64,000 nt of DNA. It comes from Entophlyctis helioformis (Eukaryota > Chytridiomycota > Chytridiomycetes > Chytridiales > Chytriomycetaceae). The translations under genes and the position numbers were made by a program. The notes beneath the pieces were generated by a model. That model made no database searches and was not told the origin of the DNA. It worked only from the letters and a program-made list of their open reading frames with translations. The stretch lies in assembly GCA_025526915.1 (NCBI GenBank), contig JAHLKH010000059.1:62001-126000 (forward strand), given 5' to 3'. Below are positions 49,558 through 62,003 of the stretch, piece by piece (within the stretch, counting starts at the first letter, position 1; every line of letters begins with the position of its first letter).

Positions 49558-52500
49558 TGCAGACATGCAGGAGTGAGTTTCTGCTCTGGCTGTTGAATGT
49601 GCGTGCTCCACTCACCGTGTCATTTCGCAGTGTGTCATACACGGAGATGGTGAGGCTGACTTCACGCTCCTCCGACTGGCGCAGCTGCAGAATGTCGGAT
49701 AGCTCCCGCTCTGCATTCTTGATCGCCTGTGCACATGCCTGCTCGGTTCGCAGCAGGTCAAGCAGATGTGCGTACAGATGCTGTCGCTTCGGCTGCGTGA
49801 CATATGGGTTGACCTCGAACGAGTTGGTCAGCTCCACAAAATGGCCTTTCTGGTCAGACGACGGTTTGCGGAACTCGCGCATCGAGGCGATAATGCGTCC
49901 TTCTTCCAGATGGAAGATGATGCGGATCTATGCAAGGCCAGCGCTAGTCAGCAAACACTTGAAAGAGTGTCTTGATCTGGCTTGTCCAACAAGCCCAACG
50001 CTTACGCGCTCTTCCTTGGCAAAGTACGTCTTCTTGTACACGTCTTGCTGGGCAGACAGCTCCAAGTTGCGTGAGAACTTTTCGGCCATCTTGATCACGC
50101 CGCCACGCAGTCCATCCTCGACATCATACGTGACGCTTCTGTACACGAGTCTGTCCTCTCGCTCTGTGAAAAACTCCATGACCTGCGCAGTTGTGAGTGT
50201 GAGCCGTGAGTCAGCCTTGGTGTATGTGATTGCAGAGAAAACTCATCACCTTTCTCGAACTCTCGATGCGCTTGACAAGCCCGTCAGATCGGGCGCTGGG
50301 GTAGAAATGCATCTCGGTTGTCTTGCCGTCCACGAGAATGTGCTCCTTGAGTCCGTGTGGAATGCGGCCGGGATTGAACAGCTCGTGGATTTTCTTGGTT
50401 GCAGGCACACGGATTCGCTCAAGAAGCTTGTCGCTGCGACGTTGTTGGTTATTCTTGCGAGCAGAATCGCGCAACAGTCCAAGCATGCACATCAAGCTGC
50501 CCTCACCGACGGTTCTCAAAGATCTCGTGTATCTCGCTTGGGCTGCTGTTGTCTTGCCCGACATACGTGATGCGAGACACCATGCCGTCTGCGCGGTGGT
50601 ACTCTGCAAACTTTTCCTACGCACGCCAAGTGCCAAGCCATGTCAGCATGCCAGCCATCGTTTGATTCAGCATGGCACGCAACACACCCATCGCGCGTTC
50701 TTGTAAATGGTGACTTTTGTTCCAGACGGACAACGCAGCTCAAACTGCTCCTTGTTGATACCAAGCCGATCGACCCAGGATGGCGTCAAGTCCACAACTT
50801 CGGATGAATTCTCCTCTTCTTCCTCTTCGTCTGAACCGTTTCCGTCCGCCTTTGACAGATCGTTGCGCTTGCTGGACATGCCGCCCGGCTGAGTGTTGTC
50901 GAGAAACACAAACTCCCACTTGGCATTGTCGCCGATATCAAACGAAATGCCCTATCAACCATGTGCAAGTCAGCACGTGATCTAGATGGCAATACTTCTT
51001 CTTACAAGAGATGGCCATCACGCGACTGGATATCAGCACCTTGAGACCGTCGTAGCAGACTTGCATATTGACCCAGTAGTTCTGCGAGCTGAACACGCTT
51101 TCGAGACCCAGATAGTTTTCGTTTTCTGTGCTGTAGATTTTGCCAGTGCTTGGCTCGATGAAGAACGACTCTGCCACCTCACGCTTTCCTGGAAGGACAA
51201 GGACCCACGCGTGGATGCGCAATCCCTTGAGCTCGTCGTCATCCTCCTGCGCCATCTGCACCGATACCAGCAGATTTGTGTGTCAGTTGAGTCAACATTC
51301 ACTGCTGAAACGCACACTCGCCAATGGCCCGACTGACTGTAGATGGATCAGGATGAGCCTTTTCCGCATCGGCATCTTTCTTGAGAAGCAGCTGTTTCTG
51401 GCGCTCCTCTTGTTTGGCCAAGAAGCTGCTCTTGAGCTGACGCGGCGGCTTGACTCTGTACTTGTTCATGGCGATGCCGTCTCCCTGACTCCTGCTGTCT
51501 CTCGCCGCAGTGCCAGGACCTGCCGTGCTGCTGTTTGTCATTCCAACAATGCCGCCGCTGCTGCCGGGCACACGCATGCTGAACTCTTCGACACTTGTCT
51601 TGGTTTGGTCCATGAGCGTGATGTTGCGTGATGCATAGCCTGAGACGACATATGCATCGTAGCCCACGCCACGAAGCAGCGACGACAGCAAGATGGACAG
51701 ATCAAAGCAGGTGCCGGACTGCATCTTGAGCGTGTATGTGGGAGACACGATTGTCTTGGGCTGCATGGCAAGATGGCCATGTGTTTGGTGTGTGGTTGGA
51801 TCGTCAGCCTATGCCAGCCCTCGCCAGGAAAGAGTGCCAGCCAAGCCAAGACGCGTACCAGCTCGTGTGGCGGCTCTAGCGGCTCGTAAGCGATAAAGTC
51901 GGCTACGAATGCCGCACAGCTGCGGTAGTCGTACAGTTCTTTGTACGGCAGCTGGGTCGGGCGGATCGTTGTGCTCACGAATTTCTGGACAGTGATCGCA
52001 TGTTAGTACGGGGCTTGGACGCAAGACGCGTCGCTTGCGCTCGCTGCAAGGCTGCATCGCGTACACGGCATGTTGAAGCGCACCTTGATGCCAAACTCAT
52101 TGGGCGGCGACAGCAGCAACTCTTTGCGGCCAGGGTAGAGCTGGCAGTACTGGCGACTAAAGTTGTCGACATACTGCAGGATGATCTGCTCCTTGGGAGA
52201 GTTGGTGTAGTACGACGCCGGCACCTTCTTCTTGTCGAGCAGCTGCTGGCGCAGATTGTGTTTGCGGCGTGCCATCTGCTCAATGTACTGCTGCTCGTGC
52301 TGGTCGACCGCTTGGTCGGCGTCGGCGTCGGCGTCGCCAGCCAGCTTGCCAGAAAATTCGCCGCTTTCGCTGCCCTCGCCGCCATGGCCGCTGCCCGCCT
52401 CACCGTCCATGCCATCTGCGCCGCTGCCGCCATTTATGCCGTTTCCTTCGCCGTCGATGCCTTCACCGCCCGCGTCGTCCGCCTGGCCTCCATCGGCGCC

Positions 52501-52677
52501 AGACGTGTTGCCGTCCAGGCCCACGTCGCCGCCGTCTGCGCCGCCGTCCATGCCGTCCTGGGCATCACCTGTCGTGCCATTGCCGCCGCCGTTGTTGTTG
52601 TTGTTGTTGTTGTTGTTGGGGTCGTCGACGGCAGACGAGCGACGCGACCGTTCCACAGACACTGCCTCGTCAGCCAT
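48873..52677 (-). CDS. DRC7: DRC7 (CCDC135/lobo), nexin-dynein regulatory complex subunit
   Basis: An axonemal linker subunit with a transglutaminase-like domain, needed for normal beating of motile flagella. Twelve exons: 52677-52084, 51984-51859, 51760-51338, 51255-51040, 50951-50688, 50616-50507, 50433-50250, 50182-50006, 49927-49616, 49488-49387, 49313-49056 and 48968-48873; 953 aa. The N-terminus is a disordered Gly/Asp/Asn-rich tail with a nine-Asn run. Conserved blocks are PTQLPYKELYDYRSCAAFV, the transglutaminase-like SGTCFDLSILLSSLLRGVGY-DAYVVSGYA, HAWVLVLPGKREVAESFFIE, NYWVNMQVCYDGLK-GISFD, and a C-terminal coiled coil. The intron at 49055 is GC-AG. The intron 49489-49615 holds a long GACA repeat. 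Only 46 bp separate its start from that of TPI. Confidence 0.92.
49508..49556 (-). repeat. (GACA)n microsatellite in a DRC7 intron
   Basis: About twelve tandem GACA units on the plus strand (TGTC in the sense direction) occupy much of the 127-nt intron 49489-49615. Confidence 0.75.
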
Positions 52678-52723
52678 TTTGGTCAAAGGGCAATCTTTGC
52701 ATCTCTCCATCGATCTCAACAAC
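52678..52723. promoter_or_regulatory. 46-bp divergent promoter between DRC7 and TPI
   Basis: The DRC7 and TPI start codons are only 46 bp apart on opposite strands. No TATA box is visible. Any shared promoter must extend into coding sequence on one or both sides. Confidence 0.5.
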
Positions 52724-54115
<1,392 letters not shown>

Positions 54116-54176
54116 AGCTGGGGACACTGAATCTCCTCGACCACGGCATCCATTTTGCCCCCACACTAAAGACGGT

Positions 54177-56951
54177 TTACTTGTGCACCTCGCCGCCCTT
54201 TTTCTCGTCAGCCTGTTTCTTGTCGTCGCCCTTTTTGGCTCCACTGGCGTTTGCCGCAGCCAGGGAGGCGTTGGCTGCATCTTCTGCCCGCGCCAGCCCA
54301 TTCTTCTTTTCAATCGACAGCAACCGCTTTGCAACCACGATCCAGTTGTCGCAGAGCTCCCTGTTTGGCATGACGCAGGAAACGTCAGTGACCGCGGTGA
54401 CAGCAACCGTGACGGGCACTGGATCACATACTGGACCACTTTGCGCAGCTCGCGCTTGTCGTCGGACAGCATCTCGACATCAGCCGAATCGCGCATGAGA
54501 TTGGTGTTGAACGAAATGAGCTCCTGGTTAAGCAGCTGGAACTCATGGTCCCAACTTTCGGGAGCGCGTTCCTTGCCGCCCTTGACGAGCAGATGCACCA
54601 TCCAGCTGATCATGGACGTGTGCAGCTTTAGGTTTTCTGCAAATCGGCCAAGACTGTCAGCGCATGCCCAACAAACGACATGGTGTGGATGCTGCAATCA
54701 CCTTCGTTGCGGATGTCCGTGTCTGTGTTCATCTGGTCCAGCAGACGCGACACCCAGTTCTCAATGTGTAGTGGGATCTTGTGCTGCTCCTTCTCGGCCG
54801 TGTTTGACAGTGTATCTGCACGCAGGCACGCCGATCAACACGAGTGATCAGCAAGATACCAAGCCGCGACTGGCAAGGGCGATGAACAATGCGGCACTTA
54901 CTGATCAGGACGCCAATTTGGTCCGACCAGTGTGTCAGCGCTTCCTTGAGTTGTGCTCGCTCCGAGGGCGGCAGTGGCTTGTCCATGTCGCGTGCGCTGT
55001 ACGCCGTGTATCTGCACAAGCCCATGAGTCAGTCGAGTGTCGTGATTCACAGGCAGTGTTGCAAGGCGGTGTCATCGTGCCTGTCTTCAAGCTGGTTCTG
55101 CAGGCTGATCACTTGGCTGGCAATGCCGTCCTCGCCAGACACGCGCATGTCCAGCTTGGTCAGCCACTCCTCAATCTCGGCAGCAAGCTTGTCGCGGATA
55201 TCGCTCAGCGGTGTGTAGTCCTTGCCGTTTGTGCCCTTTTCGTTGCGTCTGAGCAGCTTGCCGGCTGCCTCGATCCACACATCTGCCAGCTTGCGAATGT
55301 ACGAAATCTCTTCCTGGACCGTCAGATCGCGGTCGCTCGTGAACCGCACTGCCACAAAGCCGACCTGCTCGACCCATTTCATGAGACTGTCTGCCAGACT
55401 CTTGACGTCAAAGATGTGGAACACTTTTAGCAGCGGGTGGTCGGCTTCGACCGTGTCCATGGGCTCGTTGACCGTGATGTTCTTGAGCACCATGCGCATG
55501 CTGCGCTGCATCTTGGCAAGCACCTCCATGTTGTTGTGGTCCTCCTCGACAACCGACTGCGACAGTTTGATGAGCTTGTTGCGCCAGTCCTCAATCTTCT
55601 TTTCAATGGCATTGAGCTCGGCGTCGTTGGTCTCGCTGATAATCGAGATCATGTGGTTGGTCGACCGCATGCGGCCGTGCTCGTGTTTCTGCAGTAGCAC
55701 CAGATCCGTGATGCCGTGCTCTTGGCCGATGCGGATGGCCAGCGACGTTGCTGCGTCCACCCAGATACGCTTCTCTTGCTCAGACAGTCGGACGGCCTCT
55801 TCGAGTCTGTCGCGCTGCATGCGATACAGCTTGTGGTACTCTTCGAGGATCTCGTCCGTGTTGTCCGACTGGGTGAGCACGGACACGAGCTTCTCTTGCG
55901 CCTCCTGCGCCTGCTTGGTGACTTCTGCGTCATGCTTGCGCACGAAATCGAGCTCGCGCAGCAGATCGGCGACCGTCTCCTTGGACCGGATGAGCTCTTC
56001 AGACAGCCGTCGATTAAGTTTGCGCTGCGCAATAAGCTCCGTGTGTAGGTTCTTGATATGGCGCGGGATCTTCATGAACATGTTGGCGTATCGCTTGCGG
56101 ATCTCGGCAATCACATCGCCACGCTCGATCATGTTAACAGTGACCTGGCGAATGACTTCCTGGAACACCGAGTCGTAGATCTTTTGCTCTTCCTGGATGA
56201 TGCTCAGAAAGGCGTGCATCTCGGTCGGGTAGTCTTGGTCTTCGTCAGCGCCAATCTCGCGGAGCAGCTTGATCATGGCGTTTTTGAGCATGGCCACTTC
56301 CTTTCGCGTCGTTGGCCGCAGCGCAGGATGGCCACCATGGCCGTCGTCTGCCGCACCCGACGATGCCGCTTCGGCTGCATGGCGGATGGTGGCTGTGGCT
56401 GCAACCATCTGGATCTCGTTGGGCTCGATGCCGGAGCCATCCTTGTTGCGACCAGCTGGCGCGCCGCCCCCGACACCAGGGCCAGGCTTGTCGGTCGGCT
56501 CCTTGTCATACACAAACGCCAGGTCGTCAATGTTTGAGGGGCCGCGTGCTGCCAGGTGGGCGACGCGACGCGCGGCCGTCTCGTGAATGTAGTGAGTCTC
56601 TGGCATGTTGGGTGGCCGTGAGGCAGTGGTGCTGCCCGCTCCACCCGAGGCGCCGCCGCTTTGCCTCTGTGCCCCTCTGCCGCCAGTAGGCGACGTCGGA
56701 TCGCCTCCCGTGCGCGGCGAGCTTGAGGAGCCTGCAATGTTGCTCTCTGAGCCAAAGTCGGGAGGCGGGTACGGCAGAGGCTCGTTGGACGTGTTTGCGA
56801 AGCCTTTGCCGCGAGTTGACTGGCCCTTGCCCGCAGCATTGGCATTGGCTGCAGATGCCCCGACTGCATTCGCATTGCCAGCGTTTGCTGGCTTGGACGG
56901 CTGGTTGAGGCGGTTGAGGTCTGACAGCAGGGACGGCGGTATAAACTCCAT
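54177..56951 (-). CDS. AXDND1: AXDND1-like axonemal dynein light chain domain protein
   Basis: A coiled-coil protein of motile cilia; its biochemical role is poorly known. Five exons, 56951-55081, 55011-54902, 54815-54702, 54636-54420 and 54360-54177, give 831 aa. A low-complexity N-terminus (Asn/Ala/Gly-rich, about residues 10-130) precedes the axonemal dynein light chain-like coiled coil (KIYDSVFQEVIRQVTVNMIE; ELIAQRKLNRRLSEELIRSK; LEEAVRLSEQEKRIWVDAA). The C-terminal part resembles AXDND1 (KLHTSMISWMVHLL), and the tail is Lys/Glu-rich. The ATG at 56951 encodes MEFIPPSLLSDLNR. The intron 55012-55080 is GC-AG (AG|GCACGA). The upstream J-protein gene stops only 17 bp before this start, on the same strand. 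Confidence 0.87.
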
Positions 56952-56959
56952 CAAGCGTC

Positions 56960-56965
56960 TTTATT
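56960..56965 (-). terminator. AATAAA between the J-protein stop and the AXDND1 start
   Basis: AATAAA on the minus strand lies in the 17-bp gap between the two genes. If it is the poly(A) signal of the J-protein gene, that mRNA would be cleaved inside AXDND1 coding sequence. Confidence 0.4.
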
Positions 56966-56968
56966 GGG

Positions 56969-58276
56969 TCAAGCCGGCTTTCTTCGACGACGCGTCTTGG
57001 CTTGGGACGCTGCTGCTGCATCTGAGGCAGGTTCAGCTGACTGTGGCGATGCCACTGGCTCTAGGTGAGGCTCAGATCCGGCATCAGCACTGTCCTGCTG
57101 TGGTTCAGGTTCTTGGTCGGGCATGCCAGCAGGGCCTGCGTTTGCCATGGCTTCTGATGCCGCATTGAACAGTGCCGTCTTCTCCATGCGGCGTTGCAGC
57201 AGGCCTGCACTGCGCGGATCGTCCTGGAACGGCGCAAAGCTCTCGGCAAAGCATCCCAGTGCCTGGCGGCTCTGCAGGTCGGTGATCTGCTCGAGCTCGT
57301 TGAGGTAGTTGGTCAAGGGCCGCGTATCCGCCGGGAACAGGATGGGTCCGACTTGCGACATGGCAATCGAGAGTACGATGAACAGGTTGCGCAGCATGGT
57401 GATGCGCTCAAAGGTTGTGCGCCATGGCAGCACAAACCACAACGGATCTGTAGCGCCAAAGAGCAGCTGGGCTTCGACCGCTGCAATGAACGACAGACCG
57501 GCAAACCGCCAGTAGCGGCCAAAGTCGAGGCGGCCAAGGATGCCGAGCAGAACCAATAGGCCTCCGGTGATGAGGTAGAACGAGACAAACGGCGACATGC
57601 TCTCGACGGCAAAGTCGCGCTGCGTCCTGCAGCGAGTGCATTGAAGCGCTGCCCGGCCAAGCTTATCTGCAGACGATCGTGTCAGCCAGACGACCGGCGG
57701 CATGCATGTCTCGGATGGCATATGTACCGTAGGCAGCGCGCAGAGTGGGGTTCTTGAGTGTCTCGTACGCATTGCGGATGAGCATGTAGACATCCTCAGA
57801 CTGGGACTTGTCTGGGTGGTACTGCAGCGACAGAGACAGGTAGTTGGCGCGCAGCTGCCGAGTGTCCAAACGATGTCCTGGGAGCACGCCGAGGATGTTG
57901 TAGAAGTTGGGTTGCAGCCCTTGCTCCGTCTGCCAAGCAAGGCGGGCCGCCGTCAGCACCGGCACAGCGAGGCCGTTGCAGCCAGCCAGGCACCAGACAC
58001 ACATGCACCTACCTGGACGACAGTGTAAACCAGATAGGCTGTAATGACAGCAATGTACATGCGGTTGTAGTGTGTCCGGTACAGTGGCTCGCCGGGCTGA
58101 GGCTTGTGCCTCTGTGCAGAACGCTGTGATACAAGCCCAGCAGGAACTTTGTAGCCATGCCCTGTGCAGCACATGGACGGGACGGTCAGTGCTGACGGCT
58201 GCGACTGCGACTGCGAGCGAGCAGGGCGACTCACTGGCACAAACGACCAGCCGACATAGTGCGTGATCACGTCCAT
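56969..58276 (-). CDS. Fungal-type membrane J-domain (DnaJ) protein
   Basis: An Hsp40 cochaperone anchored in a membrane. Exons 58276-58235, 58161-58013, 57929-57728 and 57666-56969 give about 363 aa. Order: short N-terminus HYVGWSFVP; KPQPGEPLYR; a transmembrane helix (MYIAVITAYLVYTVVQ); J domain (NFYNILGVLPGH...LQYHPDKSQ...AYETLKNPTLRAAYDKLG, with the HPD motif); CRTQRDFAVES; a multi-helix membrane region (FYLITGGLLVLLGILGRLDFG...); a cytosolic acidic/basic tail. The same architecture is widespread in fungal genomes, mostly unnamed. One base appears missing at about 58106-58113: the exon is 149 nt, and 150 are needed for both phase and the RG-HKPQPG continuity. Which membrane it sits in cannot be told from sequence. 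Confidence 0.83.
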
Positions 58277-58451
58277 GCCACTGTTGCGCTTGCTGTTGCG
58301 CTTGTTGACAACCAGCGAGACAGCCAGCGAGGCAGCCAATCGCAAAGCGGCGGCTCGATCTGGGCTCGATCTGGATTGAAAGGACGGCTGCGGCTGCTGC
58401 GGCTGGCGTTGCTGTGATACGTCTGCGGCATGCCTGTCCGTTCAGTGTTGG

Positions 58452-58483
<32 letters not shown>

Positions 58484-58926
58484 CATGCTGTTCTGCTGGT
58501 TGCCGCCTGGCATGGCAACACTGGCACGCACAGTGGCGCACTCTCCTGCGAGTGCTTATCGCGCAATCAAGCGACGCTCGACACGGCATAGCAGCCAGCA
58601 CGGCATGACACGGCACGGCACACAGCACGACACACAGCACGGCACACGACAACCCATGCTTCTTTGCGCCTCCCGCTGGATGCCGCACGAACGCCGCACG
58701 AACGCCGCTTGAATGTCGCTTGCCGACGGCACTTGGTGCGGGTCCCATGCTCAAACATTGCCAAATATGGCAGTATTGGCTCACTTCAATTACGAGCAAT
58801 TTTTTGCAAGAGAGTCAAAGGCGTGCACAACACAGCACAGCGATGAGCCCACAGCCGCTCACTTAAATACGAGCCTGTCTGCCAGATCGTCTGCAGACCA
58901 CCAAGCTCTCTCGCACACTCTAGACC
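58277..58926. promoter_or_regulatory. Intergenic region upstream of the secreted repeat protein, with CTG repeat and TATA-like box
   Basis: This 650-bp gap lies between divergent starts. It contains (CTG)n at about 58453-58482, an imperfect CACGGCACA repeat at about 58595-58650, and TTAAATA at 58863-58869, 58 bp before the ATG at 58927. No coding exon is convincing. Confidence 0.5.
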
Positions 58927-59343
58927 ATGCAGTTCGCCGCCATCCTCGCTGTCGCCGCCGCTCCCGCCGTCCTCGCCGCCTACGTCAAGGAGGCCGAGTA
59001 CACCAAGGCCGTCGAGACCCCTGCTCCCAAGCCCGCTGTCTACGCCAAGGAGACTCCTGCTGCCAAGACCACCGAGGCTCCCGCTGTCTACGGCAAGGAG
59101 ACCCCCGCTGCCACCCCCGCTCCCTACGTCAAGGAGACCCCCGCCGGCTACGGCAAGAACGCTGCCGCCGTCACCAAGACCGCCCACGCCGGCTACGGCA
59201 AGGAGACCCCCGCTCCCGAGCCCACGCCTGCCTACAAGAAGGACGGCCAGAAGTACGAGGAGGAGGCCGTCTACTCGTCTGCTGCCCGCAACACCGTCGG
59301 TGCTGCCGCCGTCGTTGCCGGTGTTGTCGCCATGTTCTTCTAA
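58927..59343 (+). CDS. Small secreted or wall-anchored Pro/Ala/Lys/Tyr repeat protein
   Basis: An intronless 138-aa ORF. Residues 1-18 form a signal peptide (MQFAAILAVAAAPAVLAA). The body consists of short degenerate repeats around Y-x-K-E-T-P-A (for example VYGKETPAA, YVKETPAGYGK). A hydrophobic C-terminal helix (TVGAAAVVAGVVAMFF) runs to the very end, as in GPI-anchor signals. Nearly all codons end in C or G, as in PGK and eL28, so high expression is likely. A TATA-like box lies 58 bp upstream. It resembles Pro-rich fungal wall or adhesin peptides. No specific family is recognised and no function is claimed. Confidence 0.75.
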   Translation: MQFAAILAVAAAPAVLAAYVKEAEYTKAVETPAPKPAVYAKETPAAKTTEAPAVYGKETPAATPAPYVKETPAGYGKNAAAVTKTAHAGYGKETPAPEPTPAYKKDGQKYEEEAVYSSAARNTVGAAAVVAGVVAMFF

Positions 59344-60044
59344 GCGATCTCCACCAGCACACTCGTCTGCGCTTCGCACCCCCTGTTGTATTTTAATATA
59401 GAGGCATCCTTGCATTCACTTGTTCGTGCATCTGTCCACCAAGCGCCTTGATGCAGTGCTCCTTCGGCGATCTGCATGCCACTCTGCCACTCTGCAAGCC
59501 ACTGTCAGCCAGTCAGTTCATGATGGTGAATGCCAGCCACTCAGCATGCCAGCCAGTTGAATGCTGCACAACCGTGGACGCCACGTTGTCCAGTCAGACC
59601 AGTCAGATGCCACGCGAGCATCATCGCACATTGCACATCAACAGTCACGCGATCATGAGACCCGAAGCTGCCGAGCGCGTCTGTCACGGGATGGCCTGTG
59701 ACGGTCTGCCGCCGCGTTGCAGACTCATGCAGCACCAACGACGCTGAGACACCTGTCGCTGCTGCGACTCTCGTCTGCTGCTGCCTAACAGATCTGGTTT
59801 CCGATTGCCTTGCCGTGCTCTGGAAGCGGCCACAATCCAAGGCATGTAAGCACATCCCGTCACGTGTCATTTCATTCCTGCGCTCCATCCGGTGATTCCC
59901 GTCGTCGTTTTATTGAATTGACGTACCTCCCATTGACCAAGAGTCACATTATTGTAGGTGGCATGCTCGCTGATGTGCGTCGCCGACTGGTCGTACATGC
60001 TGGCTGCTGAGTATATGACCATGGCATGATATGCAGGCAAGGGA
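59344..60044. other. 701-bp intergenic region without a convincing gene
   Basis: This lies between the secreted protein stop and the ATP-grasp start. It contains GTCACGTG at 59859-59866 and, on the minus strand, an ORF (60067-59867) ending at a good GTACGT donor that could be an exon of an unrecognised gene. I found no homology cue supporting it. Confidence 0.4.
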
Positions 60045-61725
60045 ATGGGCATGGCAGTTGAAACCAAGACGGCGTCTTTCGCCCTGTGGCCAACCCACGT
60101 CTACATCTTTACATCTGTGCTATCCAAGCTTGCATCGGCTGCAAGCAAGCAGCTGCTCCTCAGCAACGAAGTGCGCCACTTGCTACTTGTCCGTGTGTTG
60201 GTCCGCGCAACTTACACTGTACGTTTGCATCGACTCCTCTCTGCAGTATGGCAAGGATGAGAGTGTCGAGCAGCTTCGGTCTGCCTTGCTCGAGTGCGAC
60301 CCGTCATGGACCATCGAGGTCGTCCCCATTTCCCTCGAGACGACTGCCGAGATTGTCGGCATGCTCGCCAAACGCCGGGCCGAGGGCCAGAAGATGGTTG
60401 TTGTCAACCTTTGCGACGGCACAGAGACCGACGGCTATCCGGTGAGCAGCCTGCGCTGCATTTGCGGTGCCGTAGACAGGCCCATGCCACCCACCATTTG
60501 TCGGCCGTTGTTATCGCGTCTGCGCCCCCGACTGACACGATTATTGCGCGAATTGTTGGCGGTGGTGCTGGCAAACAGGGCGTGAGCGTGGTCGACGGTC
60601 TGCACGCTGCCTGCATCCCATACACTGGCGCGGACAGAGACTTTTACGTGGGGACCACCAGCAAGCCCGTGCTCAAGCAGGTCTGTGCTGCCTGGATGCA
60701 GATGCTTTGCGACCAGCAGCCGGCAGCCAGCTGACAACTGCGGGCATAGAAACTCATTGCAGCAAACGTCGCCACATCGCCGTTTGTGGAAATCCGCGAG
60801 GGGTTCGAGAAGGAGGACTTTGAGAAATGCCAAGAGGTCATCAAAGAGTGCGCTGTTCCATGGGTTCCCACCGCGTGTTGTGCAGTTTGCGCCAAAACAT
60901 GCCCAGAACTAACGGCCATCGCACGCATGCATGAGCAGATGGCCCATGATCATCAAGCCGTCGATTTCGTATGCGAGCATGTCCATAAGCGACCGATCTG
61001 TTGTCAAGTCCCCCGACGAGGCAATCAAGCAGATCCACGCAGTGTTCAAGTCAGACACGGGCTCTGGCGTCTTTGTCGAGGCTTTCCTGGCTGGCCGTGA
61101 ATTCACTGCTCTGTGCACAGGCAGCGAAGCATCGCATGTCACCGTCTATCCTGTCGCCGAGCGCGTGTTCAACACCAGCCTCAAGAAAGAGCAGCGGCTG
61201 CTGGCCTTTGATCGTTGTATGTAGCAGCCAGCCATTACTCGCTTGCCAGTGATGCCTGCTGATCCTCCCGCTGCTCTTTTCCTTGCCTGATGGGCAGACT
61301 GGGACGGCTACGATCTGAACGGCCCGCAAGGCGAAGTCGAGACGACACTGTATTGGTATGCCCTTGCACCCGACTCGTGGCAAGAATCCCTGGCAGGTCC
61401 GTTCGTCATCGCGCCAACGTACCGCCGAATCACTGCATATGGCTGTGATGGCACTGACACGATGCTCGCTGTGTGTGTAGATCTAGCCAGACGTGCATAC
61501 ATTGCGTGTGGTGGCAATGGATACGGCCGCGTTGACATTCGCACGCGGTCGCTTGACAAGCCCGACGCCATGGTGCTTGAAGTCAATGCCAACTGCGGTC
61601 TCTCGTTCGGCCCCAGCTCGTCGTCGCTGGCTGAGATCCTGATCCTGTCCAAGGTTGTGCCCGCAGACTTTTGCCGGCGCCTTGTCACCTTTGCACTTGA
61701 ACGTCCCATGCACGCATCGCCCTGA
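60045..61725 (+). CDS. D-alanine-D-alanine ligase-like ATP-grasp enzyme
   Basis: ATP-grasp enzymes join a carboxylate to an amine via an acylphosphate. Eukaryotic members of this branch have no settled substrate. Seven exons: 60045-60170, 60247-60441, 60579-60680, 60750-60847, 60939-61216, 61298-61396 and 61481-61725; 380 aa with consistent phases. Blocks: VVNLCDGTETDGYP-GVSVVDGL (N-terminal domain), PYTGADRDFYVGTTSK, PMIIKPSISYAS (ATP-grasp Lys), VFVEAFLAGREFTAL, YWDGYDLN, and the metal-binding end MVLEVNANCGLSF. ATG alternatives exist at 60045 and 60051. Similar proteins occur in fungi that make no peptidoglycan, so cell-wall D-Ala ligation is unlikely. Confidence 0.85.
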
Positions 61726-61920
61726 TTGCCCTGATCGCCCAAGCCCTTGCCTTCTTCATCAGCCTGGTCATCCTGGTCATCTCTACCAGCTGTCTGCTCG
61801 CCGTCTCATCGCCCCGTATCTGTCGTATCTATCTGTCTCTATTGATCTGCTCCCCCAGCCCTGTCTCGGCCCCACAATAGGACAGTAAACTGGTCAGTTC
61901 ATCTTCATCGTCAACCCAAA

Positions 61921-61970
61921 ATGTCGACAGCCGCCCAAGTCGACCTGCTCGTTGCCAAGCTCACCCGAAG

Positions 61971-62003
<33 letters not shown>

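Noticed and set aside
59867..60067. Minus-strand ORF (66 aa) upstream of the ATP-grasp gene, ending near a good GTACGT donor
   Set aside because: It overlaps the ATP-grasp first exon, has no recognisable homology and no clear second exon.
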